Positions 52,830 through 61,013 of a DNA stretch of 64,000 bases are shown one piece after another; positions within the stretch are counted from its first letter, which is position 1; the number at the start of each line of letters is the position of its first letter. The stretch lies in contig NZ_CP060201.1 in assembly GCF_013407925.2 (NCBI RefSeq), forward strand, positions 5,813,001 to 5,877,000. Reading direction: 5' to 3'. The stretch comes from Pseudomonas protegens (GTDB taxonomy: Bacteria; Pseudomonadota; Gammaproteobacteria; Pseudomonadales; Pseudomonadaceae). The notes under the pieces are model-generated. The model did not search any database and had not been told where the DNA came from. It was given only the letters and a program-made list of their open reading frames with translations. Position numbers and translations under genes: made by a program.

Positions 52830-53590
52830 TACTTTGCTCTCCCTGGCTTGCCTTTTACAATAAGGTTGCCCACGCTTTTTCCATCGGAGGAGCGATGACT
52901 AATAAGCATTTCTTGAATTTCAGACCATTTATCCAGGCTTATGACAGTGATGCACCCTTCCGATACATTACCTACGTGAACGTATCTGCTCCTGTCACCA
53001 TGATCGATTGGGAACCATACTTGATGGTGAGACAGGTTGGGGAACTCTTTTTTATATTGTTGGGTATAGTTTTTCGAGTGAGGGAAGTCAGGTAGCAATA
53101 TCTTGTAAGTGCCAGCTGGAATAGGGAAGTATATACCGTTCCATACTGTATTCATCGTTGCTTTGAAGTTGAGATTGTTAGTGTTTCCATTTGCTATTTG
53201 TTGTGGGAAGTGTTCGTTTCTAGTTATTGATTTCCAGTTTTGGTCTAAGCGTTCATAGTTCATGACAAGCTCGATAGGCTTCTGTTTTGGTGCGATTTTT
53301 CCAAGGTATTCCTTTGCGTTTGTTTCTGATAGGAATGCAACTTTTCCTTTGTGAGCTCCTTCAAGGATGTTGAAATAGGTCTTATTATCTTTAGTGGTTA
53401 TTAGTGTGACCTTGCAATACTTGAAAAGCTGTGGCCAATTCTCGCGAGGGACATTGTCCATGCCAACAAGCAGCCAGCCACTTTCGTTGTGAATTTTATT
53501 GACGTACCGAGTTATATCAACGGTAACTCTCTGGGAGGCGCCGCGAGAGGGGGTCGTTGTAGCGGTATGAGACCATAAAGGATTGGCCAT
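52829..53590 (-). CDS. L,D-transpeptidase-like protein, candidate antibacterial effector (copy 2)
   Basis: Protein of 253 residues, the same length as copy 1 and co-linear with it. IPAGTYKILLPD, HHQVWFPIDHGD and YVHVGNVSEGC are preserved with His205, Ser210 and Cys213, whereas 112-150 diverges strongly. The ATG at 53590 is chosen because it aligns with copy 1 and follows AGGAAG; a frame extending 28 codons further upstream has no support. Markedly AT-rich. No signal peptide. Same proposed role and same uncertainty as copy 1. Confidence 0.7.
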   Translation of the reverse strand: MANPLWSHTATTTPSRGASQRVTVDITRYVNKIHNESGWLLVGMDNVPRENWPQLFKYCKVTLITTKDNKTYFNILEGAHKGKVAFLSETNAKEYLGKIAPKQKPIELVMNYERLDQNWKSITRNEHFPQQIANGNTNNLNFKATMNTVWNGIYFPIPAGTYKILLPDFPHSKNYTQQYKKEFPNLSHHQVWFPIDHGDRSRYVHVGNVSEGCITVISLDKWSEIQEMLISHRSSDGKSVGNLIVKGKPGRAK

Positions 53591-53973
53591 TGCACAATCT
53601 TCCTGATTGTTATTGAACGATCGATTAATGATTCGTATCAATGGTGAGGTGTTGAGCTTCAATGCTCGTCGCAATTAGGTTTTTTGTTTGTGTGGTCAGA
53701 CTGCTTGGCAAACTAGCAGGAGAGGTTTTAAGCCGGGTTGCAGTGTTTATCCTCCAAGAAAATCGAAAAAGCTCGGATGATTAGATCTTTCAAACAGCCT
53801 TATGTCTGTGAGGATTCTCTTATTGTTTGTGGCGATTGATCTGGTAGTTCGGTGCTCTTCAGTTTCTCTATATGCCTGGATAGAGAAAGCTCAGGTAAAA
53901 ACCTCTATTGGGCATATGACGTCCATGCAGTTGCCAATGGCGAGGGCGGCATTGCCCTCGCCATTGACGGGGT
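53591..53973. other. gap upstream of effector copy 2
   Basis: Holds the likely promoter of copy 2 (a TTGAAG hexamer lies in the segment shared with copy 1) and remnants of the duplicated upstream DNA near 53785-53850. A plus-strand open frame from 53802 begins with a signal-like hydrophobic stretch but then runs antisense into the next gene; I do not support it. Confidence 0.5.
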
Positions 53974-54246
53974 TCAACTTATGGCCTGGGTGCGCAACTG
54001 ACGACCCAGCACATCCAGGACATCGCAGCCATCGCGCAGCGGAATGGCGCAGATCAGCGCCAGCTCTTGCAGCACCACGGCATCGCCGGGGATGTCGGGG
54101 CGGGCGGCGAAGTTTTCCAGCAGTTGGGTGACGGCGCGGATGCGATAGGCGGCTGCTTCGTACAGCACATCGGCAGGGGCTTGGGTATCGATCAGCAGGG
54201 AAGGGATGGTGCAGTCGTGGCCGGTGATCGGCATGTAGCGATTCAT
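53974..54246 (-). CDS. small helical protein of unknown function
   Basis: Protein of 90 residues, mostly helical (LYEAAAYRIRAVTQLLENFA, VVLQELALICAIPLRDGCDVLDVL). It resembles in size and character the short multi-copy proteins (DUF3077/DUF6124 type) of fluorescent Pseudomonas, but I cannot assign it firmly. GGAG eight bases upstream supports the start. A structured leader of about 240 nt precedes it. Confidence 0.65.
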   Translation of the reverse strand: MNRYMPITGHDCTIPSLLIDTQAPADVLYEAAAYRIRAVTQLLENFAARPDIPGDAVVLQELALICAIPLRDGCDVLDVLGRQLRTQAIS

Positions 54247-54490
54247 GAGTCCAACTCCATTCAGGTGTGAGCGCCGCTACTCATTCGTCGCCAAACAAAA
54301 GGGTGGCAGCTGTACGCGGGTTGGCGAGCCGGGAATGGAAGAACCGACAGACCCGAAGGTCTCCCGCGCACAGCCGCCATCAAGCGGTCATGCGATAACA
54401 CGGGCCCTGACCAATCTGGCAGAGCTCGCTTCATTCCATTCATCGGGTCGCCAAACCCGTTCGTCATCAGGACGACCCGGGACTATAGGC
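54247..54490 (-). promoter_or_regulatory. structured leader region upstream of the 90-residue gene
   Basis: On the minus strand the leader contains several hairpins: 54444-54459 (CGGGT/ACCCG) competing with an outer stem GGGTCG (54445-54450)/CGACCC (54473-54478), 54374-54387 (CCGC/GCGG) and 54349-54362 (AGACC, CGAA loop, GGTCT). A 10-bp direct repeat GTCGCCAAAC occurs at 54447-54456 and 54287-54296. The two alternative uses of GGGT suggest a switch or attenuator, unproven. The 54491-54600 stretch shows nothing recognisable. Confidence 0.4.
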
Positions 54491-54600
54491 ATGTACCCCA
54501 AAACGGAACAAGGCACTGGCAGGACAGGACTTTCTGAGTTTGCTGTAGGACTCAGGAGCGCGAGTGTGGATCAAGCGCGCCACAGGTTCAATGGCGGGGC

Positions 54601-54876
54601 TCAGTCGAAGCCGATGCTTGAACTGTGGCGGGTTTCGCGGTCGTGCAACTGGTCGATATTGGTTTCGTAGGTGCATTGGCCGCTGCAACGGTACTCGTAG
54701 CTGATGGCCGGCTTGAACGGCAACTTGAGCTTCGGCGTGTCGCTTTCTGGCGCCGGGGCCTGGGTGGTGGCCGGCAACGGCGGTTGTGGGTAGCTCAGGT
54801 CTAGGCCCGCGGCCTGGGCCGAACAGGTGGCCATCAGTAACAGGGCCGGGAAAAACACTTTGCAACTGAACATCAT
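54601..54876 (-). CDS. small exported protein of unknown function
   Basis: Protein of 91 residues with a clear signal peptide (CKVFFPALLLMATCSAQA), a Pro-rich mature N terminus and a cysteine pair in YRCSGQCTYE. No family recognised. The start is at ATG 54876 or the next codon 54873. It is divergent from the GH63 glucosidase gene. Confidence 0.7.
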   Translation of the reverse strand: MMFSCKVFFPALLLMATCSAQAAGLDLSYPQPPLPATTQAPAPESDTPKLKLPFKPAISYEYRCSGQCTYETNIDQLHDRETRHSSSIGFD

Positions 54877-55072
54877 CGAATCCGCGTGGCCATAAAAGGG
54901 TTGCCGATTATAACGAGCCAGGGGCGAAAAATTTAACCGCACGGGCTCTGGCACAGGCTTTTCGCGCTGTTTTCGCGGCCTTGGGTTTTCGCACCGTGAA
55001 ACATTTGTCACGGGGCAGCAAGACGGGCCGCTCCTACACTGCAAGTCACCTCCATGGCCAAGGACACTTCCC

Positions 55073-57706
55073 ATGCCGGCAAAATCCACCAGCAGCATCC
55101 TCGATACGGTTGAAGGCCGGCGCCTGCAGGGCAGCGAGGCCGAGCACTGGCGCCAGTGGGGTCCGTACCTCAGCGAGCGGCAGTGGGGCACGGTGCGCGA
55201 GGACTACAGCGCCGACGGCGATGCCTGGAGCTACTTCCCCCACGAGCACGCTCGCAGCCGTGCCTACCGCTGGGGCGAGGACGGGCTGGCGGGGTTTTCC
55301 GACAAGGCCCAGCACTGGTGCCTGGGGCTGGCGCTGTGGAATGAACACGACAGCATTCTCAAGGAGCGCCTGTTCGGTCTGAACAATGCCGAGGGCAACC
55401 ACGGCGAGGACGTCAAGGAGCTGTATTTCTACCTCGACGGCGTGCCCAGCCATGCCTATATGCGCATGCTCTACAAGTACCCCCAGGCGGCCTTTCCCTA
55501 TGCCGATCTGGTGGCGGAAAACGCTCGGCGTGGTCTGTCTGATGCCGAGTACGAGATCCTCGATACCGGGGTGTTCGAGGACAACCGCTACTTCGATGTG
55601 ACGGTGGAATATGCCAAGCACAGGGCCGATGACATTTTCATGCATGTCACCGTGCGCAACCGCTTTCACCAGCCGGCGCGGCTGCGGGTGCTGCCCCAGG
55701 TCTGGGCGCGCAACACCTGGAGCTGGGGTGGCGACGCGCCGCGACCGAGCCTGCGCCTGGAGGGCGACCGGGTGCTGGCGCGGCACGGGCAACTGCCCGA
55801 GCGGCAGATCACCGCCTGGGGCGCAGAGCCTTGCCAGTGGCTGTTCTGCAACAACGACAGCAACTTCCCCAAGCTGGACGGGCTGGCGGCGCCGGGGCCG
55901 TTCAAGGACGGCATCAACGACTATCTGGTGGATGGACAAGCCAGTGCGGTGGCCTTGGATGGCGGCACCCGGGTGGCGGCGCATTTCGTCCTGGAGCTGG
56001 CGGGCGGCGAGAGCAAGCGCCTGTTCCTGCGCTTTGCCCCGGCCGGTAGTGAACCGGTCAGCGCCCGCCAGCTGTTCGAGCAGCGTCGGCGCGAGGCCGA
56101 TGAGTTCTACGCGGCGCTGCAGCAGGGCATCGAAAGCGCGGATGCGCGCAATGTGCAGCGTCAGGCCCTGGCCGGGCTGCTGTGGTCCAAGCAGCTGTAT
56201 TACTTCGACGTCAACCAGTGGCTGGACGGCGACCCCGGGCAGCCGGCGCCCCCTAGCGAGCGTGAGCACCTGCGCAACACCCATTGGCGCCATCTGTCCA
56301 ACTGCGACATCGTTTCCATGCCCGATACCTGGGAATACCCCTGGTACGCCTCCTGGGACCTGGGCTTCCAGGCGGTGGCCCTCGCCCTGATCGATCCCGG
56401 CTTTGCCAAGCAGCAGTTATTGCTGTTGGTGAAAGACCGCTTCATGCACCCCAACGGTCAGTTGCCGGCCTACGAGTGGCGCTTCGATGATGCCAACCCA
56501 CCGGTGCACGCCTGGGCCTGCTGGCGGGTCTATCAGCAGGAAAAGGCCCTGACCGGCGTCGGTGACCTGGACTTTCTCGAACGCATCTTCCACAAGCTGC
56601 TGCTGAATTTTTCCTGGTGGGTCAACCGCAAGGACGCCGAGGGCCGCAACCTGTTCCAGGGCGGTTTTCTCGGCCTGGACAATATCGCCCTGTTCGATCG
56701 TTCCGCGCCGTTGCCGGAAGGTTTTACCCTGGATCAGGCCGATGGCACGGCCTGGGTCGCGGCCTACGCCCTGGATCTGATGCGCATCGCCCTGGAGCTG
56801 GCCAAGCGCAACGGCGTGTACGTGGACATCGCGGTGAAGTTCTTCGAGCACTTCCTGTATATCGCCGGGGCCATCAACCGCGTGGATGAAAGCGCCGAGG
56901 GGCTGTGGGACGAACAGGACCAGTTCTTCTACGACGTGCTGCACCGCCCTGATGGGCAGAACGAACCCCTGCGCCTGCGCTCCATCGTCGGCCTGATGCC
57001 GCTGTTCGCGGTGCAGGTGCTGGAGCAGCACGAGCACGAGAACCTGCCAGGGCTGGCCCAGCGCCTGTTGGGCTTTTTGCATCATCGTCCGGACTTGGCG
57101 AGCCTGGTGTCGCGCTGGTACGAGCCGGGCAAGGGCAACCGCATGCTCCTGGCGCTGTTGCGCGGCGAGCGCACCAAGGACCTGCTCAAGCGCATGCTCG
57201 ACGACAGTGAGTTCCTCTCGGATTTCGGGATCCGCTCCCTGTCCAAGGCCTTCGAGCAGCCGTTCGTCATGCAGGTGGACGGCAAGCAGCTGTGCGCCCG
57301 CTATGTGCCGGCGGAGTCTGATTCACGGCTGTACGGCGGCAACTCCAACTGGCGCGGGCCGCTGTGGATGCCGATCAATTACATGCTGATCGAATCCCTG
57401 CGCGAGTTTCATCGCTACTACGACGTCAACTTTTCGGTGGAGTACCCGCAAGGCTCCGGGTATCTGGCGTCCCTGGAGGAAGTGGCCGATGGCTTGAGCC
57501 AGCGTCTGGCGCGCTTGTTCCTGCTGGACGAGGACGGGCGCAGGCCGTCCATGAGCGGCTACCCGCAGTTGCAGGTGGCAGCCGAGGACCGCGAGCTGGT
57601 GCTGTTCCATGAATACTTTCATGGCGAAACCGGGCGCGGGCTGGGGGCCAGTCACCAGACCGGCTGGACGGCGTTGGTGGCGTTGCTGTTGCAGCCGGGA
57701 AAATGA
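55073..57706 (+). CDS. GH63-family glucosidase (mannosyl-oligosaccharide glucosidase-like)
   Basis: Glycoside hydrolase of 877 residues of the bacterial GH63/MGH1-like group with an (alpha/alpha)6 barrel in the C-terminal half. Segments MPDTWEYPWYASWDLGFQAVAL, QLPAYEWRFDDANPPVHAWA, DEQDQFFYD and YGGNSNWRGPLWMPINY (pieces) match the catalytic barrel; acidic residues there are candidates for acid and base. No signal peptide, so cytoplasmic. Likely acts on alpha-glucosides such as glucosylglycerate or mannosylglycerate-type osmolytes, but substrate cannot be told. Stands alone, convergent with hypX. Confidence 0.9.
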   Translation: MPAKSTSSILDTVEGRRLQGSEAEHWRQWGPYLSERQWGTVREDYSADGDAWSYFPHEHARSRAYRWGEDGLAGFSDKAQHWCLGLALWNEHDSILKERLFGLNNAEGNHGEDVKELYFYLDGVPSHAYMRMLYKYPQAAFPYADLVAENARRGLSDAEYEILDTGVFEDNRYFDVTVEYAKHRADDIFMHVTVRNRFHQPARLRVLPQVWARNTWSWGGDAPRPSLRLEGDRVLARHGQLPERQITAWGAEPCQWLFCNNDSNFPKLDGLAAPGPFKDGINDYLVDGQASAVALDGGTRVAAHFVLELAGGESKRLFLRFAPAGSEPVSARQLFEQRRREADEFYAALQQGIESADARNVQRQALAGLLWSKQLYYFDVNQWLDGDPGQPAPPSEREHLRNTHWRHLSNCDIVSMPDTWEYPWYASWDLGFQAVALALIDPGFAKQQLLLLVKDRFMHPNGQLPAYEWRFDDANPPVHAWACWRVYQQEKALTGVGDLDFLERIFHKLLLNFSWWVNRKDAEGRNLFQGGFLGLDNIALFDRSAPLPEGFTLDQADGTAWVAAYALDLMRIALELAKRNGVYVDIAVKFFEHFLYIAGAINRVDESAEGLWDEQDQFFYDVLHRPDGQNEPLRLRSIVGLMPLFAVQVLEQHEHENLPGLAQRLLGFLHHRPDLASLVSRWYEPGKGNRMLLALLRGERTKDLLKRMLDDSEFLSDFGIRSLSKAFEQPFVMQVDGKQLCARYVPAESDSRLYGGNSNWRGPLWMPINYMLIESLREFHRYYDVNFSVEYPQGSGYLASLEEVADGLSQRLARLFLLDEDGRRPSMSGYPQLQVAAEDRELVLFHEYFHGETGRGLGASHQTGWTALVALLLQPGK

Positions 57707-57731
57707 AACCGTCCGGCGCTGAGCCGGGCGG
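57699..57731 (-). terminator. Rho-independent terminator of hypX-like gene
   Basis: CCGTCCGGC/GCCGGGCGG stem (57709-57731) 26 bp past the hypX-like stop, followed on the minus strand by GGTTTCATTTTCC, a T-rich tail. It overlaps the last codons of the convergent glucosidase gene. Confidence 0.65.
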
Positions 57732-57756
57732 TGACGGGGCGTGCATCGATCGTGGA

Positions 57757-59475
57757 TCAGCCCACCAGGGCGATGTCCTGAGGCTTGGCCCAGGCTTCGA
57801 TCAGCCGCTCCGGGGTGCAGCAGGTCTTGCGCTTGTAGACGAAGTTGCTGCACTTCTCGGCGAAGCCCTTGCGGTTTTGCACCATGTCCATGTGCATCTC
57901 TTCCAGCTCGGCGTTGCGGCAGTGCTGCATCAGCTGCGGGTCGGCGTCCAGCTTGCGCTGGCGCAGGTGCTGGTAGCGCGGGTCGGTGAGGACGCCATTG
58001 GCTCGTTGCAGCAGCCACAGGCCGAATTCGTCCGGGCAGCGTGGGCCGATTTCCTGGACCATGCCCATCTGCAGGGCCTGGAGGGCGCTGATGGGCAGGC
58101 AGGCTTCGGTCAGCTGCTTGGCCATGGCCTGGCCGACGGCGCGGGGCAGGCTGTAGGTCCAGTATTCGGAGCCGTACAGGCCCATGCTCTTGTAGTGCGG
58201 GTTGTAGACGGTATCGGCGCGGGCCAGGACCACGTCCGCGGCCAGGGCCAGCATCAGGCCGCCGGCGCCGGCATTGCCGGTCAGGCCGCTGACCACCAGT
58301 TGGCGGGCGCTGAGCAGTTCCAGGCAGACGTCGTCGATGGCCTGGATATTGGCCCAGGCTTCCAGGCCCGGCACTTCGGCGGCCTGGATCACGTTCAGGT
58401 GCACGCCGTTGCTGAAGGCGCCGCGGCCGCCGCGTACCAGCAGCACCTGGGTGTCCCGGGCCTTGGCCCAGCGCAGGGCACTGACCAGGCGCTGGCATTG
58501 TTCGGTGCTCATGGCGCCGTTGTAGAACTCGAAGGTCAGCTCGCCGACTCGGCCGGATTCGCGGTAGCGGATCGGCTGGTAGGACTCGGTGCTGAACGGG
58601 CTGCTGGATACCGACCAGTCCAGTACCGGCACATCGGCCAGGCGTTCGCCGAGTACGTGGCGGGCGGGGCGCTTGAAGGTTTCCTCGCCGGGTTGCGGCT
58701 TGAGGCGCAGGGAGCCGATCCACAGGCTGTGATCGCCGCAGGCTACCAGCACGGCGTCGTCGTGCACCGCCAGCAGTTGCCCGGGCATGCCGGTGCGTGA
58801 GTCCAGGTGGGCGTCGTAGACGTAGTACTGGCCGCCGGCGAGGCTGGCCAGGACACCGGGCTGGCCGTCGGCGGCGTCGATGCTGCGCTTGATGAATTGT
58901 GCGCCGTCGTGCCAGCTGAATGTGCGGTCGCATTGCTTCATGTTCGGCTGCAGGCGGCCGAGCACCGCGGGGTTGTCGTAATCCAGGGGCACGGGGGTAA
59001 AGCCGTTGCGGAATTTTTCCACCACGTCGCGGATGCAGTGGATGGCGGCGTCGCTGACCAGGCCGTTGTACAGCTCGGATTTGCGCAGGCCGGCGGGCAG
59101 GTTGAATTCATGGGTCGACCAGATCGGCCCGGCGTCCATTTCTTCCACCGCCTGCAACGCGGTGACGCCCCAGCGCTTGAGCTCCTTGCTGATGGCCCAG
59201 TCCAGGGCGCTGGCGCCACGGTCGCCGACTATCCCTGGGTGGATGATCACCACCGGGCGCTTGGGGTTGCTCCACAGCTGTTGCGGCACCCGGTCCTTGA
59301 GGAACGGGCAGATCACCAGGTCGGCCTCGGCTTCTTCGATCTGCCGGCAGACCTCTTCTTCACCGGTGAACAGCACCACGCTGGGGCGATGCCCGGCCTG
59401 GCGCAGGTCGAGCCAGGCGCGTTGGGTCAGGCCGTTGAAGGCGGTGGACAGCAGGATGATCTTCAGTGATCGCAT
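57757..59475 (-). CDS. hypX: HypX/HoxX-like formyltransferase-crotonase fusion
   Basis: Protein of 572 residues with two domains as in HypX. The N-terminal part (about 1-250) is formyl-tetrahydrofolate-transferase-like, with VVIIHPGIVGDRGASALDWAI in place of the usual HPSLLP motif. The C-terminal part (about 285-560) is enoyl-CoA-hydratase-like, with GNAGAGGLMLALAADVVLA and YNPHYKSMGLYGSEYWTY. HypX supplies the CO ligand of oxygen-tolerant NiFe hydrogenases from formyl-CoA chemistry. No hydrogenase genes are in this window, so the role here is open. GGAAGAG supports the ATG at 59475. Confidence 0.85.
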   Translation of the reverse strand: MRSLKIILLSTAFNGLTQRAWLDLRQAGHRPSVVLFTGEEEVCRQIEEAEADLVICPFLKDRVPQQLWSNPKRPVVIIHPGIVGDRGASALDWAISKELKRWGVTALQAVEEMDAGPIWSTHEFNLPAGLRKSELYNGLVSDAAIHCIRDVVEKFRNGFTPVPLDYDNPAVLGRLQPNMKQCDRTFSWHDGAQFIKRSIDAADGQPGVLASLAGGQYYVYDAHLDSRTGMPGQLLAVHDDAVLVACGDHSLWIGSLRLKPQPGEETFKRPARHVLGERLADVPVLDWSVSSSPFSTESYQPIRYRESGRVGELTFEFYNGAMSTEQCQRLVSALRWAKARDTQVLLVRGGRGAFSNGVHLNVIQAAEVPGLEAWANIQAIDDVCLELLSARQLVVSGLTGNAGAGGLMLALAADVVLARADTVYNPHYKSMGLYGSEYWTYSLPRAVGQAMAKQLTEACLPISALQALQMGMVQEIGPRCPDEFGLWLLQRANGVLTDPRYQHLRQRKLDADPQLMQHCRNAELEEMHMDMVQNRKGFAEKCSNFVYKRKTCCTPERLIEAWAKPQDIALVG

Positions 59476-59682
59476 AAGCAGACTCTTCCGTGAGTGATAG
59501 CGGTGTGGCAAAGGGCTCCGGCTGTGCCGTCCCTGGCCGCGATGGAGGCGCAAGAGTAGAGGGGGGCTGCTGCGCGAGAGCTGACCGAGATCAATCAAGC
59601 GTGCCGCCTGGACGCTGAGCCGCCCAGTGGTATTGATCCAGGGCAAACACGCGGGCTAGAGGCTTTGCGTGGTCCAGAAACG

Positions 59683-59711
59683 ACAAATCCCGCCACAGGG
59701 GCGGGATTTGT
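59683..59711. terminator. bidirectional Rho-independent terminator
   Basis: A perfect 12-bp stem ACAAATCCCGCC/GGCGGGATTTGT with a 5-nt loop, 23 bp after the SCP2 gene stop. On the minus strand TTTGTCGTTTC follows, giving a T-rich tail. Confidence 0.85.
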
Positions 59712-59733
59712 CTACAGCCGGACCTTGCGGGTC

Positions 59734-60048
59734 TTAGGCTGGGAACAGCTCGCTCAGTTTCATGGCCAGCATCATGTCGCCTTCGGCGCGCAGTTTGCCG
59801 CCCATGAAGGCTTGCATGCCGTCGGTTTCGCCGGTGACGATGCCGTTCAGGGTTTCACCGTCCATGACCAGGGTGACCTGGGCGTCCGGGTTCTCGCCTT
59901 CCTTGAGTTCGCAGGTGCTGTCCTTGACCACCAGCGAGAAGTGCTTGGAGTCATCGATGCGGAAACCGAAAACCAGGTCCAGGCCGGCAGCGGCAGCTGG
60001 GTTGAACTTGGCTTTCATGGCTTGTACGGCGTCAGCTACGGAGGTCAT
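59734..60048 (-). CDS. SCP2 sterol-binding domain protein
   Basis: Single-domain SCP2 protein of 104 residues, a small hydrophobic-ligand (fatty acyl or sterol-like) carrier. Typical strands: GLDLVFGFRIDDSKHFSLVV, DAQVTLVMDGETLNGIVTG and MQAFMGGKLRAEGDMMLAMKL. It starts 51 bp after the stop of a histidine phosphatase gene on the same strand, probably one transcript, and ends before a strong terminator. Confidence 0.93.
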   Translation of the reverse strand: MTSVADAVQAMKAKFNPAAAAGLDLVFGFRIDDSKHFSLVVKDSTCELKEGENPDAQVTLVMDGETLNGIVTGETDGMQAFMGGKLRAEGDMMLAMKLSELFPA

Positions 60049-60099
60049 GGTTCGATCCTTTTATGGGGTGGTTACAGCAAGGGTCACAGTTAGCCGGGC

Positions 60100-60810
60100 T
60101 CAACGGAAGGTGATGAGCTCCGGGGCCTTCAACAGTTGCAGATGGGCATGACCGTTGAAGGAAGCCAAAGACACCTCGCGCCCGCGGAACTTCAGCTGGT
60201 TGAGCGAGGTGTTGACGATTTGCCAATTCAGTTCGAACGCCTGCTGGGCGGGCATCCGGGTGATCAGGTGGAGCAGGGCGGTGATGGTGCCGCCGGAGGT
60301 GAACACGGCGATCTTCTGTTGATTGTTGGCCGCTTCGAGAATCCGCTGCAGGCCGCCCTGGACCCGCTCGACGAAGCCCAGCCAGCTTTCCAGTCCAGGC
60401 GGATCGTAGGTGCCGGCCAGCCAGCGTTGGATGATCAGGGCGAAGATGCGCTGGAACTCGGCGCGGTTCTGCGCGGCATTGCGCAGGATATTCAGGGCTT
60501 CGGGTTCCTGGGGCAGCAGATCGGGCAGCAGGGCGCGGATGATGGCATCGGCGTCGAATTCGTTAAAGGCGGAATCGATTTCCAGGGACGGTTGGCCAAC
60601 ACCGGCGGCGCTCATCTGTTCCATGGCGGTGTGTGCGGTGTGCTGCTGGCGACGCAGGTCGCCGGACAGGCAGCGATCGAAGCGGATGCCCAGCGCCGCC
60701 AGATGCTCGCCGAGCACTGCAGCCTGGCGCACGCCGGTGGCGGACAACACGTCGTAGTCGTCTGCACCGAAAGAGGCTTGGCCATGTCGAATCAGATAGA
60801 TGCTGCCCAC
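60100..60810 (-). CDS. histidine phosphatase family protein (phosphoglycerate mutase-like)
   Basis: Phosphatase of 236 residues with the catalytic RHG motif near the N terminus (IYLIRHGQASFG), GVRQAAVLGEHLAALGI, SGDLRRQQHTAHTAM and a second histidine context in VFTSGGTITALLH. The GTG at 60810 is taken as start because the RHG motif then lies seven residues in, as in relatives; an ATG at 60921 would add 37 residues. It is followed by the SCP2 gene. Confidence 0.88.
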   Translation of the reverse strand: MGSIYLIRHGQASFGADDYDVLSATGVRQAAVLGEHLAALGIRFDRCLSGDLRRQQHTAHTAMEQMSAAGVGQPSLEIDSAFNEFDADAIIRALLPDLLPQEPEALNILRNAAQNRAEFQRIFALIIQRWLAGTYDPPGLESWLGFVERVQGGLQRILEAANNQQKIAVFTSGGTITALLHLITRMPAQQAFELNWQIVNTSLNQLKFRGREVSLASFNGHAHLQLLKAPELITFR

Positions 60811-61013
60811 GTCCGTGTCGTCCCGGTACGTTGAAAGTTTTGCGAGGTTATGAGGATGCCGGTGAGCTGTCAATGAAAAAACATACGCTTGTTTGAAATG
60901 CTTGTTGGAGCCTCGTAACACGAGGTTTCGCGACTGGTGGCCGACCGGTCGCGCCGGTATGCTTTAGCCCATTGCGCTGCCGGTTGGCAGCGGTTCATGT
61001 TTGAGGAGTCCCT

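Noticed and set aside
49819..53590. Type VI secretion structural genes, vgrG or PAAR beside the effector-like pairs
   Set aside because: None found in the window; the secretion route therefore remains unproven.
53802..54131. Plus-strand frame starting with a hydrophobic signal-like segment
   Set aside because: After about 40 residues it runs antisense through the 90-residue gene; the start region is explained as a remnant of duplicated upstream DNA.
54261..54467. 68-codon minus-strand frame in the leader of the small gene
   Set aside because: It coincides with the structured leader; apparent coding potential is better explained by RNA structure, though a leader peptide cannot be excluded.
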